Shown: positions 43,666-55,200 of the stretch, in pieces
Layout of the letters: each line of letters opens with the position of its first letter
Numbering within the stretch: the stretch's first letter is position 1
Notes under the pieces: model-generated
Seen by the model: the letters and a program-made list of their open reading frames with translations, nothing else
The model's database searches: none
What the model was told of the DNA's origin: nothing
Source: Liriodendron chinense
Lineage: Eukaryota > Streptophyta > Magnoliopsida > Magnoliales > Magnoliaceae
Direction: 5' to 3'
Assembly (NCBI GenBank): GCA_003013855.2
Contig: PVNU02000924.1
Coordinates: 1,178,001-1,242,000 of the forward strand
DNA length: 64,000 nucleotides
Program-made: the position numbers and the translations under genes

Positions 43666-44251
43666 TTAATTTTTTTAAAATAACAGCAGCATATCTAGCC
43701 GTTTCTGGTACAAGCCCTAATAGAACAATCCATCTAGAAATTCAAACAAAACTTTCAAAATCCATGAACATACAAGCTAGTACATGCCCTGATAGATCAA
43801 TCCATTTAGAAATTCAAAGACAACTTTCATGACCGATGAACATACAAGCAAGACTTAGTATTGCAAATATATACAAGTTAATTCATAAATTCTAATACAA
43901 GTGAGACTTACTATTGCAGGTTAGCGACATCAAATTTCATTTTTCTGATCGGTGACACGGTGACATTCATCCACATGCGCCAAAGTTAGCATCTTTGTGC
44001 AAAACTTGATCATTGGGTTTTAACCACAAACCCTGAATGCAAAACTAACAAAGCTTTGATGTTTAAACACTGAAGAGATGTATGCTAACAATACTATTAT
44101 AATTTGGAGACTGTAAAAGGTTCCAAATGCATACAGACTGCATTAAGCACAACTGTATTCGTCAGAAGCAAATGCATAAAATAAAAAAACTCTTTATACA
44201 AAGGAAATAATTGGAAAGACAAAAAAGCCTCCAAGGCTTAAAAGAGTATAC
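43666..44251. other. CACTA 1 interior, left non-coding part
   Basis: A/T-rich. It contains two copies of a CAATCCATYTAGAAATTCAAA...CATGAACATACAAGC unit (near 43730 and 43800). No gene is seen. Confidence 0.5.
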
Positions 44252-44350
44252 CTGCAAATGATAACCATACGCCAGACCTACATAGGTGCTCAAACTTCTG
44301 ATCAAAAGGGCAAGTGCCTACTCATAATATGAGATCGCCTTATTGTACAT
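44252..44350 (-). pseudogene. Captured exon of APC6/CDC16-like anaphase-promoting complex subunit
   Basis: The minus-strand reading MYNKAISYYE, an in-frame TAG, then ALALLIRSLSTYVGLAYGYH LQ matches a tetratricopeptide repeat of the plant anaphase-promoting complex subunit APC6 (CDC16), as I recall that protein. APC/C is the nuclear ubiquitin ligase that drives mitotic exit. The similarity stops exactly at CAG|GTATAC, a good splice donor at 44251/44252, so a genomic exon was copied. The TAG replaces the residue after the YYE motif and shows the copy is not functional. Confidence 0.75.
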
Positions 44351-45016
44351 CCTGGTGGATAATCATGAATTTGTTTAGTTTTTTCCTTTTCAGTTTTTGG
44401 CATCAAGGCTAATGAAATATGAATTTCATTCAAATTGCATAATTAGGCATGCTACGTGGTAGCCAATAGTTTCCTACAAAATTGAAAAAAAAAAATCAAG
44501 CAAACTTCAACTCATTCTATGATAATTCAATAGCTTTAATGCAAAGCAGTAGCCACCACCGAATTTTTTAAGCTGAGAGTCCATAAAATCATACGTTCTA
44601 ATCCAGGTCTGTTGGCAGCTCAGATTCATGCGTGTCTAGTCAGATTTGTATAGATTTGGTGCACAATTATACGGTCAGATTTACACACCTTGGATGCACA
44701 AGATACAGTCAGATTTGCACAGATTTATACACCAGATTTGTACAACCGCCGATTCATGAGAAGCCTCTAATTTCAGCCCGAATGGTTTCATCCAATCCCC
44801 CTGGGAAATGTTCGAGATATTTAAAGCAAATGGATATTTAAGAAAATACAGAAACAATTCACAATCAATTCACGAGCAATATAATGACCTGTTTGGCGAG
44901 ATAAAATACACAGCAACCATTGCACTTACACGACTGACTTGAGATAAAATAGGAGATATCAGTGCATCAACAACTATCCTGGAAATTTCAGTTTCATATT
45001 TAATGTATAAGCTTAC

Positions 45017-45423
45017 CGCGAAGAACCCTCCTGCTCCATTCCCTGCATCAACAACTATATGGAATCCATCCAATTGTTTCTCTGAAAGTTGACAAGGAAG
45101 CACAATCAGCAAATCGATCATACACTGCTTAGTATTAAAATAATAACAAAAAATAACAGCCACATCTAAAAGCTGGATGCAAAAAAAAAACAGAAAGACC
45201 ATCCTCAGTTCCAATAAACAGATCTAGGCCCTTAATTTATCTACCAGCTACGCCAGTCCTAAAAATAACTAGCAAGGTACTGGAACTTAAGTTCATATTC
45301 CGTACAATCCAAAAATGGCATTATTTTCTCCAAATACCTGTTATCATTATGGATCCATCAACTGGACAGAACTCCTCATCCTCTGTAAGCGTGCTGTTAA
45401 ACATTGCCGGCGTAGATGCCAAT
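45017..45423 (-). pseudogene. Captured fragment of a phosphoglucomutase/phosphoglucosamine-mutase family gene (DRT101-like), two exons
   Basis: Exon A (45338-45423, minus) encodes ASTPAMFNSTLTEDEEF and VDGSIMIT. It is bounded by TTTTAG at the acceptor and CAG|GTATTT at the donor. Exon B (45017-45081) encodes KQLDGFHIVVDAGNGAGGFF between CTTTCAG and GCG|GTAAGC. These are characteristic of plant plastid-type phosphohexomutase family proteins: substrate loop before the active-site serine, and the DAGNGAGG motif. The exons that normally lie between them, including the catalytic serine region, are missing. It is on the same strand as the other captured pieces. Confidence 0.85.
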
Positions 45424-45658
45424 CTAAAACAAACGTTCAGCACCCATCAGCATGAGAGTATAAAGTCATACTGGTGACAGTTCATAAAACTAAGGGTACA
45501 TCAACAGAGGTTCAAGAATTTCCATGTTGTCCCATAGCAATCATCAAATGAGCCATACCAATCCATTCGAAGGATTCTGTACATGCGGGACATGTTTGAA
45601 CAATCCACGCCTATATATGTAGGCCACACGGTTGATGTGAGACACCAAAAAACTCCAA

Positions 45659-45885
45659 CAGTTTTGAGACCAAATCTCACTGTTCAAAATGAGTAAAATT
45701 GAGTGCAATTCGTTGTCCAAATCAGGCAGATTGGTGTGCTCAAAACGTGGCCAAACTTAGACAGTTTTGTGGGCCCAAAACATGGTCTAGCTAGGCTGAT
45801 TTGAGGGTCAAAGATGGCCCAACCGGTGGCCATAATTAAGTCCCACACACTGTCCAAAATTTGGACAGAATTAGACCCACATACA
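45659..45885. repeat. Internal duplication, copy 1
   Basis: About 227 bp, from AGTTTTGAGACCAAATCTC to GACAGAATTAGACCCACAT, repeated nearly exactly at 47829-48066. It consists of diverged TTTGGACAGA/CCCAAA units. Copy 2 has an extra short tandem unit at its end. Confidence 0.88.
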
Positions 45886-46219
45886 TGTGAGATCTAATCC
45901 ATCCATCAGGTTGGCCCAACCTTGCACATGCTTTCCCAAAAATAAAATCTGGTCCAATCAGCATGTGGACCCCAATATTGCAAGACAGGTGAATGGGTTG
46001 AAAACTTCAGTGAAGCCTTCCAAGCTGTCCATTTATTTTACAAACTGTGCGCCAACTGACCAGTGGGTCAACCTGATTCTTGGGCTAGGACGTCAATATA
46101 GTGGTGTCATTCTGATGGATGGATTGGATCTCAGACCTTTCATGCCATGCTGGTACAACCATGATAAGCAAATGGACAAAGAATAAAAAAAACACATGCA
46201 TCGTAGCTAAAAGAACCAA

Positions 46220-46318
46220 CTTGATTCCAAGATCAATGTGCTCCCGAATACCAAAGCCGAAGCACCCAGTATCACTGAAGTTCCTTCTCAACAACTCGCA
46301 TTCTTTCACTTTCAACCC
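46220..46318 (-). pseudogene. Captured exon of 60S ribosomal protein L11
   Basis: The minus strand encodes GLKVKECELLRRNFSDTGC and then FGFGIREHIDLGIK, 33 residues matching the central part of eukaryotic ribosomal protein L11 (uL5, large subunit, 5S RNA neighbourhood). Similarity begins after an unrelated MPSYQQS stretch and ends abruptly after GIK. Of the residues I recall, only two differ (C for Y and R for Q), so the capture is recent or the source is well conserved. It cannot encode a functional L11 alone. Confidence 0.9.
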
Positions 46319-46784
46319 GCTCTGTTGGTAGGATGGCATGATATACTTTTAACATAGATTAACCTTCATTTTATAGGATCTCTGTTGGTTGCTTAGGATA
46401 ATCCAACAGGTGCAATTTCTCTGGTTGTTTCAGCTCCCTGTCTAGTCCTACGGTTCGGATGGACCATGTCAATGAACAGATGTGGTCATATGCATATTAG
46501 AGATTTACCTTAGGTGGCTTGAATGGGTAACCTGGTGGGAAGTGAATGGTTTAACAGAAATACACCACCTACAACTGGACCCATAATTGTTTCTTGCCAG
46601 TGGAACATGTCATCAGCAAGAGGACCTATATTCATATAAAATACCCAATTCAGAAAGCTGATGAGCCTTTCAATTCAGAAAGCTGATGAACCCACACACA
46701 GATGGATGAAGAAAACAGAACTAACCTGCCTCAGGAAACGAGCGTGTCATTCAGAGAAAGTGCCGATAGTTGATCAGTTGGGGT

Positions 46785-46895
46785 TCAGCCACCTGCTGCT
46801 GCTGCCACCTTCGCCTTTAAAGCTTCCGGAGACGCCAACAGGTGCAGCACCTCAGTCTGGTCCATCTCCAGAAGCATGCCTGTCACCTTAGCATG
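46785..46895 (-). pseudogene. Captured fragment of poly(A)-binding protein C-terminal (MLLE/PABC) domain
   Basis: The minus strand reads HAKVTGMLLEMDQTEVLHLL followed by ASPEALKAKVAAAAGG and a stop at 46785-46787. This is the core of the C-terminal domain of plant cytoplasmic poly(A)-binding protein, which binds PAM2 peptides. In the normal domain the helix continues, whereas here it ends after the poly-Ala that comes from GCA expansion. A 15-bp sequence, GGTGACAGGCATGCT, is duplicated at its 5' end. Confidence 0.85.
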
Positions 46896-46904
46896 CCTGT
46901 CACC

Positions 46905-46945
46905 CTAGCTGCTGCTGCTGCTGCTGCTGCTGCTAGCTGCTGCTG
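46905..46945. repeat. (GCT)n microsatellite
   Basis: About 9-10 GCT/CTG units interrupted by one TAGCTG, directly beside the poly(A)-binding protein fragment. It is a simple repeat. Confidence 0.9.
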
Positions 46946-47828
46946 TCCATCCGTTTTGGATCATTATTTTAGGGATGATCTGGACTGCCCATTCATTCTA
47001 AGATTAGTCAGTCATAGACTCATAAATAACTTGTCTAGCTAGCAATATATCTTCAAAAAGTAGGATTTTTAATCCTCTCCAATTGCCTTTTTAAAATTCT
47101 AGTTGCTAAGCACAATACCCAAGTATGAGAGTGAGTGTTATAAAAACCATACCCATACATTGGACCGTGGTATTCACACAGTGCAATCCACCTGATGAAT
47201 GACTTGGATTTCACCCACCATTACATTATTCCAGATTTATGAGAAACCAAACAAATTATGCCTCAGGTGGATTGAACAGTGCATCCTTTAACTTTTAGTG
47301 CATCCTTCCCCAACATAGACAACCTATTGAACAGTCCTGATGGTTAAACGACTTGGATGGGGTCTCAATTCCAGGCCGAATTGGTGAATGCGCTATGTTC
47401 CGGCTGACCTAAATCAGGTCTATTGCCATGACCACCAGTTTGTTGTATAGCTCCATCATTTACAAACCTACTGCGAATCAGTCTGTGGGACAGCCAATCC
47501 TCAATTTGAACACTCCATTCATTCCATAACACTAGGACCAGCACTGCTATAACCAGCACTGCTGCCACTGTTTGTGTATGGATGTTTTGAAATGATACAA
47601 ACCTGTCACAAGTGCTTTTGGAAATGACATGGAAATCTCTCACTTGTTCTAAAGGATTCCGCAAAATTCAGACATGCCGGGCTGTTACAATAGGGGAAAC
47701 CAGTTTCCATTGCCATTTAATCACCTTCCAGCATGCATGAATGATACCATATGGTTCTTCTAACATCTATATATTAAAATACCAATACTTGACCAGATTT
47801 GAGACCCACTAACGCTGACCACTATAGA
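46946..47828. other. CACTA 1 interior, unassigned
   Basis: No host gene is recognised. An open frame at 47365-47664 (minus) has no family resemblance that I can see. Confidence 0.4.
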
Positions 47829-48066
47829 CAGTTTTGAGACCAAATCTCACTGTTCAAAATGAGTAAAATTGAGTGCAATTCGTTGTCCAAATCAGGCAGA
47901 TTGGTGTGCTCAAAACGTGGCCCAACTTAGACAGTTTTGTGGGCCCAAAACATGGTCTAGCTAGGCTGATTTGAGGGTCAAAGATGGCCCAACCGGTGGC
48001 CATAATTAAGTCCCACACACTGTCCAAAATTTGGACAGAATTAAACCATTTTGGACAGAATTAGAC
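47829..48066. repeat. Internal duplication, copy 2
   Basis: Second copy of 45659-45885, followed directly by a further degraded run of TTTGGACAGA-type units to about 48390. Confidence 0.88.
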
Positions 48067-48399
48067 CCACATATTGCACATTTTTGTGTTCCCACACACT
48101 ATCCATTTTCGGACAGCTTTGGGTTCCCAAAAAGGGGATCGTTTTGACCCCAAATGTTGTCCAATTCATGGACAGGTCTGGCCCCAAACACTAGACAGAT
48201 TTGGGACCATTTTGAGTCCTAACATTATGTCCACAAGGCAGATTTTTGTGAGCCAAATTCCGGTGACCAATGCAGCTTTGTCCAAACTGGACAGATCCGT
48301 GGTCCATAATGCTGTCTATATTTGGATAGATTTTGTGGTACAAATGCACTATCCTTTTGGACAGATTTGTGGCCCCAAACTGCTGTCAATATGTAACAC

Positions 48400-51084
48400 C
48401 TAACACATGTCTATGCAATTTTCTCAAGTTGCATACCTAGAACTGAGAAATATAAACACAGATTTAAACATAACTGTATATTGGCTTGTATTCAATTAAG
48501 TCACCATCCCATGTAAAATCCTCAATTAGAGCAAGTAAATGAGAACAGAGCAACAAATGCAACAGAGATGAGCAGGGGATATCAGTAAATTGACTCAAGA
48601 TGCTTGAACCTCCTTGCACTCATCAACATTAGGACATGAAGGATGATGTGCAAAATGCATGGACCAAATTTGTGACAAAGTTGGCGTGCCTTCAGTTGGG
48701 GACACATTTGAATAACTTCCATTAGCTTATGTTTGTCCTGTGGAATCAATATGACAAAGACACTAAGACAATAGATAGTGTCGAACGTCTGCTATTTGGG
48801 AATTCTTCCACAAAGCACCAACAAAATCAGATGGTGATTGGGCAGAATTCACCTGCATTGTTGGCATTCCAAATCTGCTCAAATGGCCCAAATGAAGAAT
48901 TGAAAATGGTGATGACTTCAAATCATACCTGATGGCTTCTTTTCATAAAATCGGGACCGCGGATGATTTTTTTCTACATATATGTAACTCCCATCCTTGA
49001 AATGAGAAACCCATTTCATCAACATGGAAAGTACTCTGAGAAGGTGAGATACACATTACTAGAGAACATTCAAACAACCTACAGTTACTGCAATAGCTAC
49101 ATCATTTCAAATGGTGTTTTGCATTGAAAAGTTACCACCTACAAATAGCACAAACAGACTCTGCTAATTTTTTTCCTTTCTGGAGTTGACTGGAGCTAAA
49201 AGAACTACACCAAGCAGGTGCTAGCGCTAATGGAGATGCAATTCTCAGATACCAATCCATGCAACTATTATACCCAGACATGCAATTCTCCACCATTGGC
49301 AGACCTGCAACCTTGAAAAGCTTTTCCTTTACAAAATTCAAACCTTGCATTAGATACCAATCCATTTGAAGTACATATTGTTAGAAGACAATGTACAAAA
49401 TCCTACAATCTGATATTTTTATCAAGCCACACCTGCGATGTAGTCCGCATGCTACATGATCAAAGGTAACCTTGACAGACTGTACAAATCAAATTATGCA
49501 TGTCAAGATCAATATCTTGGCCTATAGATATGAATGCATGAGAATAGATTTTCAAAATTTTAAATCCGAGAACAATTTTGAAAAGGGGCAGCTGAAAGAA
49601 TCAAGTTATTCTGTCAATTCATCACATGAAATCAAACCCAATATCCTAAAGCAGGTGCCAAATCATCAACCAAAACCGGATCAAAACCACCATTTCCGTT
49701 ATGTTTGTGGGAAGAGTAATATTGTGATTTTATTCAGGCATGGGGAAAAGTAATATCTTGGGCTTTGGGGCTAGATTCTTAAATAGGACCTTTTTTTAAA
49801 AAAAAGCAACTGATTTTATTAAGAAGCAAAAGTAAAAAGAAAACAACAAGCCTCAGGCACCGATATCACCTCAGAAACTTCAGGTTCATTTTAAGGTTTG
49901 GTAGTGCATAGATATCACCAAGCAAACTAAGGATGCCCATAGTCCAGGGGTTAGCTAGGAGGCTGATAAGCAAGACTACTTTGACTTTGGCATGGCTCCA
50001 GAATCTGCAGAAAATATTGGCATATTAAAAACCCAGACATGTGGAAACTTGAGAATGCAAACAGATTATGCCTGGCCAAATATGCCTGGCCAGTAATTCC
50101 CTATTCCTTCCGAGAGTCATCATACAACATTCCTAGCCATTCCATCAACGCCCATTAAAATGAACAATCTTGATCATTCATGAAAATGAGCCTAACCACG
50201 GATTTACACTGCCCATGTTATTGGTCCACCTTTAATTCCCAATCACTTTCCTGCATCACTCTGACTTGGTGATCCTATCTATTTGATCAACCACTAAGAA
50301 AGGGAGGATCCAGATCACTCATGACCCAAAAAAAATTTGTGGATCTAGATCAATTAAATCTCACCATATGAACCATTGGATGGAGCCCACATGGAGCCCC
50401 AAATGGATGACCAGAACTGCTCATCTTTTCTATGAACATAAATCAGCCATGGTTCAGAACTCATAGCAAACAGTTTAGCCTGAACACCAATTGCTGGAAT
50501 CCAAACAGGCAGCTGAAAACGAAAAGGCAACGGCCCAGATCTAACAACATTAAATCAATGGCCATGATCATCCACTATGAGTGATAGTTCAAAAAAGCAA
50601 TCAATGATAGCAGCACCTATCAGGTGGACAGCTCTGATCATCCTCCATCCACTGAAACATACAGTTAAAACACAACAATGACATATACAATCTACTTCAG
50701 CTTGCTTTGTACATAGTAGAAATCACACAACCACCTAAACAACATGTTTGGTTACACCAAATATAAAAAAAACTCATCAAATTTCAAGATTAATCAATCT
50801 GATTTGGCACAAAATATTAGGAAATTTCAAGATTCTCTAGATGCCATTATGAACAGAAAGTTGCAACAAATAGCACCCACATAGAAGATCCATCTAAGTA
50901 CAATCTAACCATTAAATCCAAGATCTTCTGTACACTTCTAAACTGCCTGATCGGCAACCATCCATTTCAGACCCATCAACATCCACCCACACTTCATTTT
51001 TGAGCCCGATAATGCAGAAAGGGGAATTATATTGAGGGATTAAGCATTCTCACCTTTAGGTGTGGTTAAACCCGCCCGCGGAGA
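48400..51084. other. CACTA 1 interior, unassigned
   Basis: Mostly A/T-rich non-coding sequence with short dispersed repeats. A minus-strand stretch near 48560-48710 stays open for about 40 codons (SNVSPTEGTPTLSQIW...), but I do not recognise it. No transposase. Confidence 0.45.
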
Positions 51085-51239
51085 TCAGCTCAAGCTGATG
51101 GCAAGTTTCTCTGCCTCCTTGACAATGTTGATGTCCTGAGCAAACCCAGAGAACTTCCTGACTGTGACAAAATGGCCTGCCCATTTGTCGGGATGCTCGA
51201 GTTCAGAGAGGGGGAACGGTGGCACTGCTTGGAATTTCA
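51085..51239 (-). pseudogene. Captured exon of a SOUL heme-binding family protein
   Basis: The minus strand encodes KFQAVPPFPLSELE, HPDKWAGHFVTVRKFSGFAQ and DINIVKEAEKLAISLS before a stop at 51085-51087. The VRKFSGFA..D.NIVKEAEKLA pattern is that of the plant SOUL/heme-binding-protein-2 family (tetrapyrrole binding). Only about one third of the domain is present. It lies closest to the right end of the transposon and, like the other pieces, reads leftward. Confidence 0.7.
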
Positions 51240-51590
51240 AGGCAAGGAAACCCGCCCATGGAGACCACTACTCCGATCCGAAATCGACTACCTCTGTTGC
51301 CGGCCCTAAACCCTTCCCACGCCATCACCACAACCCACCCATGTTTGGACTTCATCACAGCCACCATCCTTCGTCCCTATCGCAACTCCACCAAACCCTC
51401 CAAAACCGATCTCGACCACCACATCACCACATCATCTTCCCCAGCCCCGATCGAACCCCACCTCAAAGACCCACCAACCACATATGGCCCAATCGTGCAC
51501 CAAACCCTAGCAAAACCCCAACTCGACCACCTCGCACGACTTCACCTCATCCTCTGTTCGACCACCATACGACAAATCTGATTTAATTTC
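51240..51590 (+). other. GC-rich stretch with overlapping open frames, unassigned
   Basis: Two overlapping plus-strand frames (51164-51586 and 51219-51581) remain open mainly because of CCA/CAC composition. Neither translation, nor the reverse strand, matches a family I recognise. It could be a captured 5' region of a host gene. Confidence 0.3.
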
Positions 51591-51616
51591 AGAGGAGAGA
51601 GAGAGAGAGAGAGAGT
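51590..51616. repeat. (GA)n microsatellite
   Basis: About 11 GA units. Confidence 0.9.
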
Positions 51617-52139
51617 CGTGTTAAGATGGAATTTCTGGGGGAACGGGGAATGAAAAGGGGCTTTGGGAGGGAGGGCGGCAAGAGAGCGGGAGCTCAAGAG
51701 GGGTGAGGGATTTTTGCGATTAGGGTTCTCTGGGCTTTTTTCACTTTAGCGGTAGTTTGGGCGCGGGGAGCTTTTTGGGCGCGCGGGGAGCTTTGGCGCG
51801 GGACGGAGCAAGAGACGGATTGTCATGTCAAGGGCTCGTGTGGCCCACATTAATGTATGTGGTTTATCCACTCCGTCCATTCATTTTGCAAGTTCATTTT
51901 TGGGCATAATCTCAAAAAGGAGGTAGATCAAAGGCCCAAGTAGACCACATCCACATCTCAATGGTAGGCACTTTATCTTCACTATTTCCTAAGGTGTGGT
52001 CCACTTGAGCCTTCCATCCACTTTTTTTTTTTTGGGCTCATACCTTAAATGAGCTTCCAACATGGATGGACGGCTTAGATAAAACACACACATTGTGGTG
52101 TGTCGTATAAAGCCCCTTAGGGAACCCTCCAATAGGAGC
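51617..52139. other. CACTA 1 interior, right part
   Basis: A GC-rich segment (51620-51830) and then a repeat-like segment (51830-52120) with words such as GTGTGGTCCACTTGAGCC and GGATGGACGGC, which resembles dispersed repeats in magnoliid genomes. No gene. Confidence 0.4.
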
Positions 52140-52249
52140 TGGGCAGTAGCTTTTAGCTAGGGATTAAATCCGTAGCAGAATTGCTAGGAATTATGTCCCT
52201 AGCAAAAAAAACTCATAATCCGTAGCCTTTGCCCCTTTTTTTTGTAGTG
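52140..52249. repeat. CACTA 1 right subterminal region and terminal inverted repeat
   Basis: ATCCGTAGC-type and CTAGGGA-type units, ending in ATAATCCGTAGCC...TTTTTTGTAGTG, the inverse of the left end. Confidence 0.9.
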
Positions 52250-52252
52250 ATA

Positions 52253-55200
52253 ATTTAAGTTGGAAGAATCATCCCAACTTCAGTTGGAGGAATGGACTAA
52301 CTGCGAATGCAAATAACACCCCTCAAGCTCAACCTTTACTAAGGTCATCCCTAGTAATCATACTAAAAACTACACTTGAGGAGATGTTGGGTGTGTTCGT
52401 GTCACTTCAAGCTGAATATAACAGGACTAATTCTCTAAAAATTGATGGGTTCATGCAAGAACAACTAAGATTCAACAAAAACACATCTCAAGCTATCATT
52501 GATTTAAAAACTTTAATGGTTAGAGTCGAATCTCATCTTAGTGTTAGGGAGAAAAGCACACTTCCTGCCCAACCTCTCTCTAACCCAAGAACCCAATTCG
52601 AGATACAAGATTCTAGCTCATCCTCCCAACATATGGAATATGTTAAAGCTATTACCACCTTGAGAAGCGGAAAAACAATTGACAAATCTAATCCGGTGAA
52701 GGCCCCAAAGCCTAATGATCCGAAAATTGCCAACAAGGATGATAGTTCTAACATCACCCCACATGAGAAAGAACCGAAAACGCAGTACAAGTCGGCTGCT
52801 CATTTTTTCCCAAAGGTTGATTTTACTCAAACATATAGACAAAAATCTAAAAATTTTAGAGGTTTTTAAGCAAGTGAAGATCAACATCCCGTTGTTGGAT
52901 GCTTTAAAAAAAATACCATCATATGCCAAAATTTTGAAGGAACTTTGTACAGTAAAAAAGAAACACAATGTATACAATAAAGTATTTTTTTACTGAGAAC
53001 TTGAGCACCATCATCAAACAAGAGGTACTCTAAAAATACAAGGATCTGAGTAGTCCTACCATCTCATGCATCATAGGTGACTACCGGATCGAACAAGCTT
53101 TACTCGATTTGGGGGTAAGTGTTAACCTCATCCCATACTCGGTCTACGAACAACTTGGTTTAGGTGAATTAAAACCCACCAAAACCACACTCCAACTCGT
53201 TGATCGATCCGTTCATATACCAAGAGAAATGATTAAAGAAATGCTTGTACAAGTCGAAAAATTCTACTATCCAGTGAATTTTATTGTCTTAAATACACAT
53301 CCTATGATTGGTACCGATGCTCAAATTCCTGTCATACTTGGCCGCCCTTTCTTAGCCACTTCAAATGCAATTATTAATTGTAAAAACGGGCTTGTACAAA
53401 TGTTCTTTGGAAATATGATACTTGAGCTAAATATTTTCAATTTATGCAAACAACCATGGGATGAAGATGATGAGGTCCACGAAATAAATTAAATTGACTC
53501 ATTCATCAAAGATACATCCCTCTTAACATTTTTTTTCGATCACTTAGAGGCATGTTAGGCCCACTCTCATGAGATTAATGATGACATAATACGAGAGATG
53601 GAAGCCATTTTGGACTCTATGCTGGTACTTGATACTAACCGATGTAAAAACTCATTTGAGCCTTTGCCTTTAACTGAAAACAAGCCTCTTCCTTTTATTA
53701 TCAAAGCTCTGAAGCTCGACCTAAAACCATTGCCTACGGATCTCAAATACATATACTTAGGTCGAGATGAAACATATCCAGTGGTTATTTCTTCCCACTT
53801 AGATCAGGAACAAGAGAGTAGATTTATTGCTATTCTAAAAGAGCATAAGAATACCATCGGGTGGTTAATTGCGAATCTCAAAGGCATAGACCCCTTGATT
53901 TGTACTCATCACGTACACCTTGAGGAGAATGCAAAAACATTTAGGCAACCACAAAGACGCCTCAATCCAAATATGAAGGAGGTGGTTAAGGCCGAGGAGT
54001 TAAAATTATTGGATGTGGGTATCATTTATTCAATATCTGATAGTCAATGGGTGAGTCTAACTCAAGTCATACCTAAGAAATCTGAAATAACTATCGTAGC
54101 CAATGCCAACAATGAACTCGTGCCAACCAGGGTTACTACCGGTTGGAGAATGTGCATTGACTACTAAAAGCTAAGCACATTCACGAGGAAAGACCACTTC
54201 CCTTTACCTTTTGTTGATCAAATCTTAGAAAGGTTAGCGGATCATTCCCACTTTTGCTTCCTCGATGGATATTCAAGGTACAACCAAATAGAGATCACCT
54301 TAGAGGACCAAGAGAAGACAATATTCATATGTCCATTTGTCACTTTTGCTTATCGATGGATGCCGTTTGGACTATGCAATGCCCCTGCCACTTGTGAGTG
54401 TTGCATGTTGAGTATCTTTTCAAATATGGTGGGGAAAATTCTTGAAGTTTTCATGGAGGACTTCTCAGTATTTAGTTGCGACTTTAATGAGTGCCTTGGG
54501 CACTTAAAAACTTTTTTGAAAATATGTGAAGAGAAGAACCTCATGCTGAATTGGGAGAAATGTCACTTTATGGTTCAAAAGGGAATAGTCCTTGGTTACA
54601 TTATCTCAGCCAAAGGAATCGAGGTGGACAAAGCTAAAATTGATTTTATCTCTAACCTTCCACCTCCTAAGAGCATACGAGAGATGCGGTCCTTCTGAGG
54701 ACACGTCGAATTCTATAGGAGGTTCATTAAGGACTTTAGTACCCTCTCTCGTCCTTTATGTAACCTCCTCCAAAAGGAAAATTCATTCGAGTGGAATGAG
54801 TAATGTTAAAATGCCTTTGCCAAACTCAAAGGAATGGTTGACATGTGCTCCTATAATACAACCACCTGATTGGAGCATTCCTTTTGAGATCATGTGTGTT
54901 GCCAGTGATTACACTATAGGGGCAGTGTTAAGCCAAAGAAAAGAGAAGAAGCCATACATTATCTACTATATAAGTAGAACTCTAAACCAGGCTCAAGAAA
55001 ACTACACCACTATGAAAAAGGAACTCCTAGCTGTAGTATTTGCTTTGGACAAGTTTAGGTCCTACTTGATCGGATCCAAGATTATCATATTTACCGATCA
55101 TGCCGCGCTTAAGTACCTTCTTTCTACGAAGGATGCTAAGCCGCGCTTGTTGCGATAGATCCTTCTATTTCAAGAATTTGACATAGAAATAAGAGATATA

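Larger units (their letters stand above)
43404..52249. mobile_element. Non-autonomous CACTA transposon 1 (8,846 bp) carrying host gene fragments
   Basis: Both ends read CACTACAAAAAAA and share about 33 bp of terminal inverted repeat with one mismatch (GGGGCAAAGGCTACGG...). A 3-bp duplication ATA is at 43401-43403 and 52250-52252, as expected for CACTA (En/Spm) elements. Subterminal repeats based on GCTACGGAT/ATCCGTAGC follow. I find no TNPA- or TNPD-like transposase frame, so it would depend on transposase from elsewhere. The interior carries recognisable minus-strand fragments of at least five plant genes, a 230-bp internal duplication, microsatellites and dispersed repeats. Confidence 0.95.

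Noticed and set aside
47365..47664. Minus-strand frame of 99 codons in CACTA 1
   Set aside because: No match to a family I know; a hydrophobic stretch alone is not enough to call a gene.
51164..51586. Two plus-strand frames of 120-140 codons in CACTA 1
   Set aside because: Composition-driven; no recognisable domain. Recorded only as an unassigned GC-rich stretch.
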